A stretch of 64,000 nucleotides of DNA from an uncultured Oscillospiraceae bacterium (lineage in GTDB: Bacteria > Bacillota > Clostridia > Oscillospirales > Ruminococcaceae): contig CABUEI010000001.1 in the NCBI GenBank assembly GCA_902490585.1, positions 62,001 to 126,000 on the forward strand. Reading direction: 5' to 3'. The notes below the pieces were generated by a model that was not told where the DNA came from, did no database searches, and saw only the letters and a list, made by a program, of their open reading frames with translations. The position numbers were made by a program, and so were the translations under genes. This document shows positions 42,858-51,071 of the stretch, piece after piece; the first letter of the stretch is position 1; each line of letters begins with the position of its first letter.

Positions 42858-42886
42858 AATAACCTCCACCGTCGCACTAACGGTCA

Positions 42887-42943
42887 ATATGTGACGGACA
42901 GAACCCGTGCAAAATTTAAGTTCCGCCCCCTGTCGTCACATAT
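42887..42943. promoter_or_regulatory. Long inverted repeat upstream of the small conserved gene
   Basis: ATATGTGACG-g-ACAG (42887-42901) is complementary to CTGT-CGTCACATAT (42930-42943): 14 pairs with one bulge and a 28-base loop. There is no T-run, so it is more likely an operator pair or a leader structure than a terminator. Confidence 0.5.
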
Positions 42944-42976
42944 CAATTATATAAATAATGCAAATGCCTTGCGGCA

Positions 42977-44455
42977 TCAGAACTCTGATACGATTTCTCC
43001 GCCTGTGAGAAGTGCATTCAGATTCTCGAGAAGTCGTGTTGCGTATATCTGTCTTACCTTGTAACGAACATCGCCGTTTACAACGATAATGCAGGTACGG
43101 TCGCTCTCACTGGCATAGAACTCGACAACGTCGTTTTCCTTGCCCTCTTCACGATGATCATAGGTTACGCCTGCGATGAACTTATTATCATCGGTAAGGT
43201 CTTCAATGTAAATCTGTTCGGCGTAAGCTGAAAGCAGATACTGATAGAATGACTTGAACTTTGCGGAGTCAACTTCCTTACCGTCATAGGTAAAGCTTGA
43301 ATCGTCGGCATCGCCTGTAATCTTGAAGTCGTAAGCCTTTCTGTCACTGTCATAGATAGTAACGCCGTCAAGGTAATAGATATAAGGCGTTAAGAACAGC
43401 TTATAGAGCATACCCTCGGGTGTTGCCGTAAGCCACGGCAGAGAGTCGGGCGAGAATACATATATTGCATCCTTGTCTGACAGCATACCGTAATAACCGG
43501 TTATTGTCTTTATCTCTTCGCCTGTTTCATCGTTCTTTGTAACGGTGTATACGGCTGAACCGATTGTGAGCTTTGTAACGGTATCTTCATTGCTTACCAT
43601 TGTAACGGTACAATCGGGGTCGTCAAGTCCTGCCTGCTTTTTCTGCTCGTCTGTGGGAGATACCGCAAATACATCAGATGCGGAAATTCCGTACAGACCG
43701 TAAACAACGTTCTTGTCAAGTTCATCATCGGCAAGAATACCGTTGTGGCTGGACATGGCATAACCGACGTATGTCGATGAAAATTCTTTTTCGGTTTCCT
43801 CGGGGAGCTTGTCAAGGACAATATCCTTTTCAAGATCCTTACGCTCGATACGGATTCTGTTTACTGTATCGTTCTCGGAATCGAATGACGCAATGAGGGT
43901 TGACTTATTTACATAAGACAGCTCATTGTTCATGGCGAAGCTTACGCCTGAATTTGCAACAAGATATACCGTATCGCTCTTATCGGTCTTTACATACCAT
44001 GAGTTTTCACCCTCGTACTTGATACCGATAAGGCAGGTTATATCCTCAGCCTTGTTATCCTTGAATGTCATTTTAACGGTTGCGGTGGGGTTGTCAAAAC
44101 CGTATTTTGCAAGGTCGGTCGCGTTTTCTTCAACGACCTGCTTTGCACTCATACCGCCTGCACTGCTCATAGCGGTTGAATATGAACTGCTGTTTGCAAG
44201 TGCCTCGGGGATAGAATCAATGCCCCACTTTTCCTTACCGAGTCTGTTGATCGTATATTCACCGCTCTCGTTCTTGATCGTGAGCGTTGAAATATCATCG
44301 GTTTCGTAATCGGTTATGCTGACCGAAGTATCGCTTGATGTGCCTGAATCGGCAGTGTCGTCCTTCGGCTGTGTCAGTACCAGTGCGAGCGTTGCCGCAC
44401 CGAGTACTGCCAGACCGATTACCGAGCCGAGTATTATCTTTGTGTTTTTCTTCAT
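42977..44455 (-). CDS. DUF4340 protein of a Gld-type ABC system
   Basis: The 492-residue protein has one N-terminal membrane anchor (about 7-28) and an external domain with two DUF4340 repeats: DISTLTIKNESGEYTINRLGKEKWGID, then KYGFDNPTATVKMTF and a related GLDDPDCTVTMVSNEDTV block, with IGIKYEGENSWYVKTDKSDTVYLV. DUF4340 proteins are encoded with GldG/GldF/GldA-like ABC genes in many phyla. It is last in the operon, 14 bp after gldG. Its biochemical role is unknown. Confidence 0.85.
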   Translation of the reverse strand: MKKNTKIILGSVIGLAVLGAATLALVLTQPKDDTADSGTSSDTSVSITDYETDDISTLTIKNESGEYTINRLGKEKWGIDSIPEALANSSSYSTAMSSAGGMSAKQVVEENATDLAKYGFDNPTATVKMTFKDNKAEDITCLIGIKYEGENSWYVKTDKSDTVYLVANSGVSFAMNNELSYVNKSTLIASFDSENDTVNRIRIERKDLEKDIVLDKLPEETEKEFSSTYVGYAMSSHNGILADDELDKNVVYGLYGISASDVFAVSPTDEQKKQAGLDDPDCTVTMVSNEDTVTKLTIGSAVYTVTKNDETGEEIKTITGYYGMLSDKDAIYVFSPDSLPWLTATPEGMLYKLFLTPYIYYLDGVTIYDSDRKAYDFKITGDADDSSFTYDGKEVDSAKFKSFYQYLLSAYAEQIYIEDLTDDNKFIAGVTYDHREEGKENDVVEFYASESDRTCIIVVNGDVRYKVRQIYATRLLENLNALLTGGEIVSEF

Positions 44456-44469
44456 TTCTGACCTTTCGC

Positions 44470-46056
44470 TTATCTATGCAGACGTCTTACCCAGATGATT
44501 ATACCGAATACTATCAGAAGTACGGGCAGAACGATTACAAATCCGATAACAAGACCGTTCTTCTGAGCGTCTGTTATCTCGAATGTTGTGGTATCGTATG
44601 ACTTGGGAGTGAGTGTGATGCCCTCTTCCTTGTCACAGCTTACGTTGAATATGTTCATGATAAGCTGAGAGTTATTTACGGACGCTGTCTGTAAGAACGA
44701 GGTGTTGAGAAACTCCATACCGCCTATTGCTACTATACGGCTTGAGAACGGGGTTGTACCCTCATATCTTGTCTTTACAGCCTGCATGATAACGGAGTAC
44801 TGTGTTCTTGTGGCATCGCTTTCGGGTGTCCAGTTGTCGCCGCTGTCCTGGGGCTTGATTACCGCACCGTCATAAGTGTTGAGGATAGACTGAATTGTGA
44901 TGTTGCCGCTACCGCTCTGGTCTGCCCACTTTGATGTTACGGGGCTCATGTTGTAGCCATGAACGGGTGAGCTGTTTGTGAACTTGCTGAAGTCTGTATC
45001 GGGTACTGAAAGCACCTGATATGTGTTCATACCGCTGTAGGTGTAGTTTTCGTCTGTCTGGTAGGTGATACCCTTTTCGACCTTCAGACCCCACTGGTCA
45101 AGCAGACCGTCGAGGTTGGGTGAATCGCCGAGTTTGGGATTGCCGACATAGATGAGGTTCTTTCCAAAGTTGCCGCTGTTGTCAAGCCATGTGTCGAGCT
45201 TGTTGATATCTGCAACAGAATAGTCCTTATCAGGTCCGAAGATAAATACGAAGTCATAATCTTCGCTTATCTTGTCTGTAAGAGTGATGTTTACAGATTC
45301 GATAACATAGCTGTTTGTTTCAAGAAGGCTCTGTAAAACGGAGTTCTCTGTTTCGCCGTAACCTGTTATTACAGCTACCTTTACGGGATCGTTATCGGTA
45401 ACGTTCATGATAGCCGATACTACAGCCTGTTCTGCATTTGCTTCAACCTTTTCGGGCTGTTTGATGCCGTAATAGTTGAGGTACTGCTCATTATAGGTAA
45501 TGCTGAGGAAGTCCTCATAAGTCAGAACCTTTACACGCTTTGTAGCCTTGCTCTCAACCATAATTTCGTTTGAGGTTATGGTTTCGGTGTAATTTGCTAT
45601 AAAGCCGGGGTTTGAAACTACATCAATGTACTGTAATGTGATATTTGAATTTGCCGCTGCAATCTTCTTTAATATCTCATTTGTCTGGTAATAGTAGGTG
45701 CTTGAACCTGTAAATGCGGATTCTTCGCTTGTTACCGTGATCGTAACCTCGTCTGTTACTGTTTTGAGGTAATCTACGGTTGACTGTTCAATGCTGTAAA
45801 GACCTGAGTCTGTAAGGTCAGCCGCCGGCATGAATCTGTCACCGAGCAGTGTTATTATCACGTTTACAAGAACTACGGCAACTATGAAGATAACCGTGAA
45901 AAGTATCGACAGACCGCCGTACTTCAGCTTCTTGTTCTTAAACGGATTTTTATGTGGTTTCTTTGCTTTGCCGCCGTCGTTTCCGGGAGTGGCGGTATCT
46001 TTTATATTCTCAGCCGCTGTCTGCTTAACTTCAGCCGCATCGTTAATTTTACTCAT
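44470..46056 (-). CDS. GldG-family ABC-associated periplasmic-type protein
   Basis: The 528-residue protein has a lysine-rich cytoplasmic start (1-47), a membrane segment (about 50-75), a large external domain and a C-terminal membrane segment ending RRLHR. DLTDSGLYSIEQSTVDYLKTVTDEVTITV and later DFVFIFGPDKDYSVADINKLDTWLDNSGNF match the GldG/DUF4350-like fold. In Bacteroidetes GldG pairs with GldF in an ABC complex needed for gliding. In Firmicutes the same genes occur without gliding, and the substrate is unknown. Confidence 0.85.
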   Translation of the reverse strand: MSKINDAAEVKQTAAENIKDTATPGNDGGKAKKPHKNPFKNKKLKYGGLSILFTVIFIVAVVLVNVIITLLGDRFMPAADLTDSGLYSIEQSTVDYLKTVTDEVTITVTSEESAFTGSSTYYYQTNEILKKIAAANSNITLQYIDVVSNPGFIANYTETITSNEIMVESKATKRVKVLTYEDFLSITYNEQYLNYYGIKQPEKVEANAEQAVVSAIMNVTDNDPVKVAVITGYGETENSVLQSLLETNSYVIESVNITLTDKISEDYDFVFIFGPDKDYSVADINKLDTWLDNSGNFGKNLIYVGNPKLGDSPNLDGLLDQWGLKVEKGITYQTDENYTYSGMNTYQVLSVPDTDFSKFTNSSPVHGYNMSPVTSKWADQSGSGNITIQSILNTYDGAVIKPQDSGDNWTPESDATRTQYSVIMQAVKTRYEGTTPFSSRIVAIGGMEFLNTSFLQTASVNNSQLIMNIFNVSCDKEEGITLTPKSYDTTTFEITDAQKNGLVIGFVIVLPVLLIVFGIIIWVRRLHR

Positions 46057-46081
46057 GCGTTTTCTCCTTTGTCGTAGTCAC

Positions 46082-46786
46082 TTATGCCCAGCGGCGCTTT
46101 TCAAGTACCCTTACAGTAAGGAACAGGAAGATAAAGATAACGCTTATAAAGAATATCAGGCTTGAAAGGCTGAATATTCCGTTTGTTATCTGGGAGTATC
46201 TCGAATATACGGAGATGCTCGAAAGTACATCCTGTAAAAATCCTGTGGGGAGTGCACTTGTAAGTGTGTTCATGAGCAGTATCATAAGATTGATGAAGAA
46301 ACTGCCTATTGCCGCAATCATCTGGTTTTCTGTAAGCGATGATACGAACAGACCGATAGAAACAAATATACCGCCGAGCAGTAACAGTCCTACCGTGTTA
46401 CCCCAGATGGGAAGCCATGAAACTGTGGCAAAGGTTGACATTACAAAGCCATAGATCGGCATAACCGCAACGCCTATTGCAAATATTGCATAAGCGGCAA
46501 GGAACTTGCCCATTACGATTGATAAAAGGCTTACGGGAGCCGTTAAGGTAAGCTGGTCGGTCTTCTGCTTCTTATCCTCCGACAAAAGTCGCATTGTAAG
46601 CAGAGGAACGAAAACCATAAGTACCATGAACATCATCAGGAATACGCTTGATATATCCGTTGAACCTACAGACAGGGCGAATATATAGAAGAACAATCCT
46701 GAAAATGCGTAGAAAATAGCAAGGAACACATAGCCCAGCGGCGATGTGAAATATGCTCTGAATTCTCTTTTAAATATTGCAAACAT
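46082..46786 (-). CDS. ABC-2 type permease (GldF-like)
   Basis: The 234-residue protein begins with FKREFRAYFTSPLGYVFLAIFYAFSGLFFY, the hallmark of GldF-type ABC-2 permeases. It has six hydrophobic segments and the cytoplasmic motif LTMRLLSEDKKQKTDQLTLTAPVS. It is 19 bp after the ATPase gene and 25 bp before gldG, so the four-gene set forms one transport complex. Confidence 0.9.
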   Translation of the reverse strand: MFAIFKREFRAYFTSPLGYVFLAIFYAFSGLFFYIFALSVGSTDISSVFLMMFMVLMVFVPLLTMRLLSEDKKQKTDQLTLTAPVSLLSIVMGKFLAAYAIFAIGVAVMPIYGFVMSTFATVSWLPIWGNTVGLLLLGGIFVSIGLFVSSLTENQMIAAIGSFFINLMILLMNTLTSALPTGFLQDVLSSISVYSRYSQITNGIFSLSSLIFFISVIFIFLFLTVRVLEKRRWA

Positions 46787-46805
46787 TCTTATTCCGCCTT
46801 TCCGA

Positions 46806-47789
46806 TCACTTTGTAAGCTTCAGCTTGTCAACCGTATCGCCGATATTGCCGTAAATATCGCCTGTAGTGATCTTGAGGAACACTTCTTCAAGCGTAAGTT
46901 CGCTCGACTTCATCATAAGCAGTGTGTAGTTTCTTGACGCAAGACGCTTTGAAACTTCACGGCGGATATCGGTACCGGGCTTTGCGTTGAGGAAGTACTC
47001 GCTGACATCCTCTTCAACGTTCTCACGGTTGACAAATACTTCGTCCATACCGGGAATAGATGAAAGGAGCTTCTTTACGTCAGTGGGGTTGCCCTCGCAA
47101 CGTATAACAAGCTTGTGGTCTGCGGACATATTTCTTGCAAGATTGTCTGCACTGTCGTTTGCAACGACCTTACCTCTGTTGATGATTACTATCTTGTCGC
47201 ATACTGCCTGTATCTCGGGGAGTATGTGGCTGGAGAGGATAACCGTGTGGTTCTTGCCGAGCTTCTTAATAAGCGCTCTTATTTCGATTATCTGCTTGGG
47301 GTCAAGTCCTACTGTGGGTTCGTCAAGGATAAGCACGGGGGGATTTCCGACAAGTGCCTGTGCAAGACCCACACGCTGTTTGTAACCTTTTGAAAGGTTC
47401 TTTATAACACGGTCCTTAACATCTGTAATTTTTACAAGATTGCAGATCTCCTTGAGGTGTGAGTTTATCGGAAGCTTGCACTTTTTCAGTCCGTAAACGA
47501 ACTTTAAGTATTCCATTACCGTCATATCGAGATATAACGGAGGCTGCTCGGGGAGGTAGCCTATCATTTGCTTTGCTTTTACAGGCTCTTCAAGAATATC
47601 TATACCGTTTATCTTTGCCTCGCCCTCTGTTGAGGAAAGATAACCCGTAAGGATATTCATGGTAGTTGATTTTCCTGCACCGTTCGGTCCGAGAAAGCCG
47701 AGTATCTCGCTTTCTTCGGCAGTGAAAGAAATATTGCTGACTGCTGTCTTAGAGCCGTAACGCTTAGTCAGATTCTTTACTTCTATCAT
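46806..47789 (-). CDS. ABC ATPase of the Gld-type system (GldA-like)
   Basis: The 327-residue ATPase has GPNGAGKST, the Q-loop IGYLPEQPPLYLDMTVMEYL, signature LSKGYKQRVGLAQAL, Walker B LILDEPTVGLDP and the H-loop SSHILPEI. A C-terminal extension of about 100 residues follows, as in GldA and NatA-like ABC-2 ATPases. Start 47789 is chosen because AAGGAG lies 6 bases upstream; the frame open to 47825 has no site. It heads the operon. Confidence 0.92.
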   Translation of the reverse strand: MIEVKNLTKRYGSKTAVSNISFTAEESEILGFLGPNGAGKSTTMNILTGYLSSTEGEAKINGIDILEEPVKAKQMIGYLPEQPPLYLDMTVMEYLKFVYGLKKCKLPINSHLKEICNLVKITDVKDRVIKNLSKGYKQRVGLAQALVGNPPVLILDEPTVGLDPKQIIEIRALIKKLGKNHTVILSSHILPEIQAVCDKIVIINRGKVVANDSADNLARNMSADHKLVIRCEGNPTDVKKLLSSIPGMDEVFVNRENVEEDVSEYFLNAKPGTDIRREVSKRLASRNYTLLMMKSSELTLEEVFLKITTGDIYGNIGDTVDKLKLTK

Positions 47790-47893
47790 TTTCTGCTCCT
47801 TAAAATGAAGTATCCTGCAAGGCACACCCGCCCTGCACGTATCTGCTATATTTTAACTTATACAGGTGAAACCTGTGTGACAGTACGGTGTAA

Positions 47894-48784
47894 TTATTGC
47901 TTTGCCGTCATTTTATCCTTATCAAGCTGGCTTTTAAGCTCGTCCACGCTGTCGAAACGGCGCTCCGGACGGATAAAATCAATCAATGATACACGCAGTG
48001 TCCTGCCGTAAAGGTCACCGTCATAGTCCATTATATGTGTTTCCGCAAGCGGACTGTCCTTGTAGTCCACTGTAGGCTTTACGCCTACATTTGTAACAGA
48101 CGGCATAACCCTGCCGTCAAGATATGTCACGCTCTTGTATACGCCGAAACGTGGCATGACTATATTATCGGGGAAAATCTGGTTTATAGTCGGACTGCCG
48201 ATAGTTCTGCCTATACGGTTGCCCTCTATGACCTTGCCCTCGATTGAAAAATCGTAACCGAGGAGTTTGTTTGCCTGTGCGATCTCACCCGATTTTATAA
48301 GATTTTTTATCGCCGTTGAATGTACAACACAGCCGTCAAGACTGAACGGCGGTATTATAACAACTTCAATGCCGTACTCACGGCATATTTTTTTCAGCTC
48401 GTCCGCATTGCTTCCGCCGCCTGCGCCGAGTCTGAAATCAAAACCGCATACAACGACCTTTGCGTTCATTATCCTTACGAGAACCTTTTCGATAAAGTCC
48501 CGTGCGGTATAATCACACACCGAATTGAAATCGGGAGAGTAGATGTATTTTACGCCTGCTTCGTCAAGCTTTTCGAGCTTCATGTCGTTAGTAAGCAGAT
48601 TTTCTATCTTTTCCCGTTTCGGCAGTGCAGTATCGCTGTGGAATGTGAACATTGCCGGGCAAAGTCCGTCATGCTTAAAACATTCCTCCACGACTTTCAT
48701 GTGTCCTAAATGTAAGCCGTCAAAGAAACCGAGCGCTGTCGCTGTCGGCGGGATAGGTATTATATTTTCGGTAATGTCAATCAA
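47894..48784 (-). CDS. ribF: Bifunctional riboflavin kinase/FAD synthetase
   Basis: The 296-residue enzyme makes FMN and FAD. The N-terminal nucleotidyltransferase domain has ALGFFDGLHLGHMKVVEE and CGFDFRLGAGGGSNADEL. The C-terminal flavokinase domain has IGRTIGSPTINQIFPD, RFGVYKSVTYLDG, NVGVKPTVD and ETHIMDYDGDLYGRTLRVSLIDFIRPERRF. It starts with TTG 48784 behind GGAGG. It is the last gene of the rimP-ribF operon, the usual Firmicute position. Confidence 0.94.
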   Translation of the reverse strand: MIDITENIIPIPPTATALGFFDGLHLGHMKVVEECFKHDGLCPAMFTFHSDTALPKREKIENLLTNDMKLEKLDEAGVKYIYSPDFNSVCDYTARDFIEKVLVRIMNAKVVVCGFDFRLGAGGGSNADELKKICREYGIEVVIIPPFSLDGCVVHSTAIKNLIKSGEIAQANKLLGYDFSIEGKVIEGNRIGRTIGSPTINQIFPDNIVMPRFGVYKSVTYLDGRVMPSVTNVGVKPTVDYKDSPLAETHIMDYDGDLYGRTLRVSLIDFIRPERRFDSVDELKSQLDKDKMTAKQ

Positions 48785-48820
48785 GAATAAACCTCCGTGT
48801 CCCGCATTACATGGGAAAAA

Positions 48821-49729
48821 TCAGGATAATATATTGAGATAGACGCTTTTAAGTCCGTTCTCCTCATTCACCTTTGCAACACCGATAAAAGTATCGCCGT
48901 GTTTAAGGCGTAAATGTGTGCCTATGGGATAAGAAATATCCATTCTGCCGCAGTCAAGTATCATGCCGTTCATGAACAGCTTTTTCTGTGTATCGTCAAG
49001 GCTGATTTCGTCATAGCACGAGAAAACACGTTCTGTCGGGATAACGAGCTTTGCGGTGTCCTCGGGCGGCATATTCCGCAGTTTCTCGATATCATGGCAA
49101 TCGTCAAGGGTGAAACCTGCCGCCATTGTACGACAAAGTGATGTCATGATCGCACCCGTGCCGAGCTTCTTTCCTATATCGCTTATAATTGTGCGGATAT
49201 AGGTACCTTTTGAGCAATGGATATCAAGGGTGCCTGTCCTGTTTTGCTCGTCATAATCCGATAATTCTATCGAATAGACGGTGACGGGACGGGCGGCACG
49301 TTCGACTTCAATCCCCTGTCTTGCAAGGTCATAAAGCCGTTTACCGTTAATCTTTATCGCCGAATACATAGGCGGCGTCTGCATGATATCGCCCTGCATG
49401 GAATTTACCGCATCGGTTATTTCCGCCGGTGTTATCGGCTTTTCATCTTCGGTCAGCACATTGCCCCACACGTCCTCGGTATCGGTAGTTACTCCGAGCC
49501 TGAACGTTGCACGGTATTTCTTATCGCTGACAGGATTTAAATCCGCCGTCTTTGCCGCTCTGCCGATATATATCGGCAAAACGCCCGTCGCCATAGGGTC
49601 GAGCGTTCCGCCGTGACCGATCTTTCTCGTACCTGCGGCTCTTCTCATAATTGCCACAACGTCAAACGAGGTGAAATCCTGCGGTTTATTGATACAGATC
49701 ACGCCGTTTATCGTATTTATTTCATTCAT
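48821..49729 (-). CDS. truB: tRNA pseudouridine-55 synthase
   Basis: The 302-residue enzyme forms pseudouridine 55 in the T-loop of tRNA. Motifs are GVICINKPQDFTSFDVVA, IGHGGTLDPMATGVLPIYIG (catalytic Asp), KKYRATFRLGVTTDTEDVWG, QTPPMYSAIKINGKRLYDLAR and CSKGTYIRTIISDIGKKLG. A C-terminal PUA-type part follows. It overlaps nrnA by 8 bases. Confidence 0.96.
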   Translation of the reverse strand: MNEINTINGVICINKPQDFTSFDVVAIMRRAAGTRKIGHGGTLDPMATGVLPIYIGRAAKTADLNPVSDKKYRATFRLGVTTDTEDVWGNVLTEDEKPITPAEITDAVNSMQGDIMQTPPMYSAIKINGKRLYDLARQGIEVERAARPVTVYSIELSDYDEQNRTGTLDIHCSKGTYIRTIISDIGKKLGTGAIMTSLCRTMAAGFTLDDCHDIEKLRNMPPEDTAKLVIPTERVFSCYDEISLDDTQKKLFMNGMILDCGRMDISYPIGTHLRLKHGDTFIGVAKVNEENGLKSVYLNILS

Positions 49730-50690
49730 TCGCTTTCAGCGCCTTTTCAAATACGGGGAGCAGTTTTGCTCTTACAAACTCTATACTGCCCTCAATTGAA
49801 CAACCTGCCGCTCTTGCGTGTCCGCCGCCGCCGAACAAGGCACATACACTACCTGCGTTTATCGGCTCTGCGGTTCTGACTGAAACCTTAAAGGTTGTGG
49901 GACCTTTCTGCTTTACGGTAGCACCTAATACAACGCCCTCGACCTGTCTTGGCAGACTTGCAAGTCCGTTGAAGTCCTCACTGTCAACTCTGCCTGCGAA
50001 ACGCTCCATAAGCTCGGTAGTAAGCCATACTACAGCTATCTTATCATCGCAGAAAAATTCCATACCCTGTGTTATAGCCTGTTCAAGCTCAAGTCTGCCC
50101 TTTGACTTCATATCAAACAGCTTATAATTAATATCTGCTACGTCAAAGTCATAAGCCATAAGCTTTGCGGCAATCATGTGGGTTCTGCCTGTAGTATTTG
50201 AATACTTGAAACAACCTGTATCGGTGGCAAGCCCTGTATAAAGGCATGACGCAATTTCTCCGTCAAGCTGTGCGTTCATCTCTTCGGCTATCTGGAAAAT
50301 CAGCTCGCAAGCCGCAGCCGCACCTGCATCGACCAGAGTGTATTCCGCAAACTCCTGTCTGCTTTCGTGGTGGTCTATCGCAAGATAAATCTTATCACCG
50401 TACACTGCGTCAAGGTCGCCGAGCAGTTTTCTGTCGGCTACGTCAACGCTGACTACGGTCTTTTCTTCAAAGCTCTGCTGTATTACCGTGTCACGCAGAT
50501 ACTTCATACGGGGTGCTATTTCATCGGCACACATGACCTTTGCACGCTTACCCATTTTCTGAAGTATTCCGCAAAGTCCGTACGCACAGCCTAAAGTATC
50601 ACCGTCGGGGTTTGCGTGTGATAATATAAGAAAATCGTCATTACTTTTCAGTATCTCTGCCGCTTTTTTTACGTCTGTTATCATTGACAC
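49722..50690 (-). CDS. nrnA: DHH-DHHA1 phosphoesterase, oligoribonuclease/pAp phosphatase
   Basis: The 322-residue NrnA-type enzyme degrades nanoRNA and dephosphorylates pAp. The DHH domain has LILSHANPDGDTLGCAYGLC, SVDVADRKLLG, AIDHHESRQEFAEY (DHH), and YTGLATDTGCFKYSNTT. The DHHA1 domain has the GGGGHARAAGC motif near the C-terminus. It stands directly after rbfA, as in many Firmicutes. Confidence 0.94.
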   Translation of the reverse strand: MSMITDVKKAAEILKSNDDFLILSHANPDGDTLGCAYGLCGILQKMGKRAKVMCADEIAPRMKYLRDTVIQQSFEEKTVVSVDVADRKLLGDLDAVYGDKIYLAIDHHESRQEFAEYTLVDAGAAAACELIFQIAEEMNAQLDGEIASCLYTGLATDTGCFKYSNTTGRTHMIAAKLMAYDFDVADINYKLFDMKSKGRLELEQAITQGMEFFCDDKIAVVWLTTELMERFAGRVDSEDFNGLASLPRQVEGVVLGATVKQKGPTTFKVSVRTAEPINAGSVCALFGGGGHARAAGCSIEGSIEFVRAKLLPVFEKALKANE

Positions 50691-51071
50691 TTACCTTTCG
50701 TCGTCGCCGTTATCACCGGTGTCGGCGGGCTTTGGCAGTTTGCTTATAACCTCGCTGATATGCTCGTAATAATCCATTGAATTATCCGGCACGAATATCA
50801 GCTGAGGGAGCTTACGCATTTTCACACGCTCGTTTATTCTTCTCTTGAAAAAGCCCTCAGCCTTTTTAAGATGTTCGGCAACAGTCTTTGTGGTGTCGCC
50901 GCCCGCAAGCGTTGTGATATAAACCTTGCAATAGGATAAATCGCTTGTCAGCTCACAGCGTGATACGCCGACCATTGCCTTTACTACGGCACTGTCCTTT
51001 ATATCACGCATGGCTGTGGAAATTTCACGCTTTATATCCTCAGCAAGTCTTGCTGTATTGAAATTTGCCAT
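50691..51071 (-). CDS. rbfA: 30S ribosome-binding factor A
   Basis: The 126-residue single KH-domain protein matures 16S rRNA. It has RLAEDIKREISTAMRDIKD, GVSRCELTSDLSYCKVYITTLAG and KLPQLIFVPDNSMDYYEHISEV. The start overlaps the infB stop by one base (TAATG arrangement). The C-terminal tail is acidic (DNGDDER). Confidence 0.95.
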   Translation of the reverse strand: MANFNTARLAEDIKREISTAMRDIKDSAVVKAMVGVSRCELTSDLSYCKVYITTLAGGDTTKTVAEHLKKAEGFFKRRINERVKMRKLPQLIFVPDNSMDYYEHISEVISKLPKPADTGDNGDDER

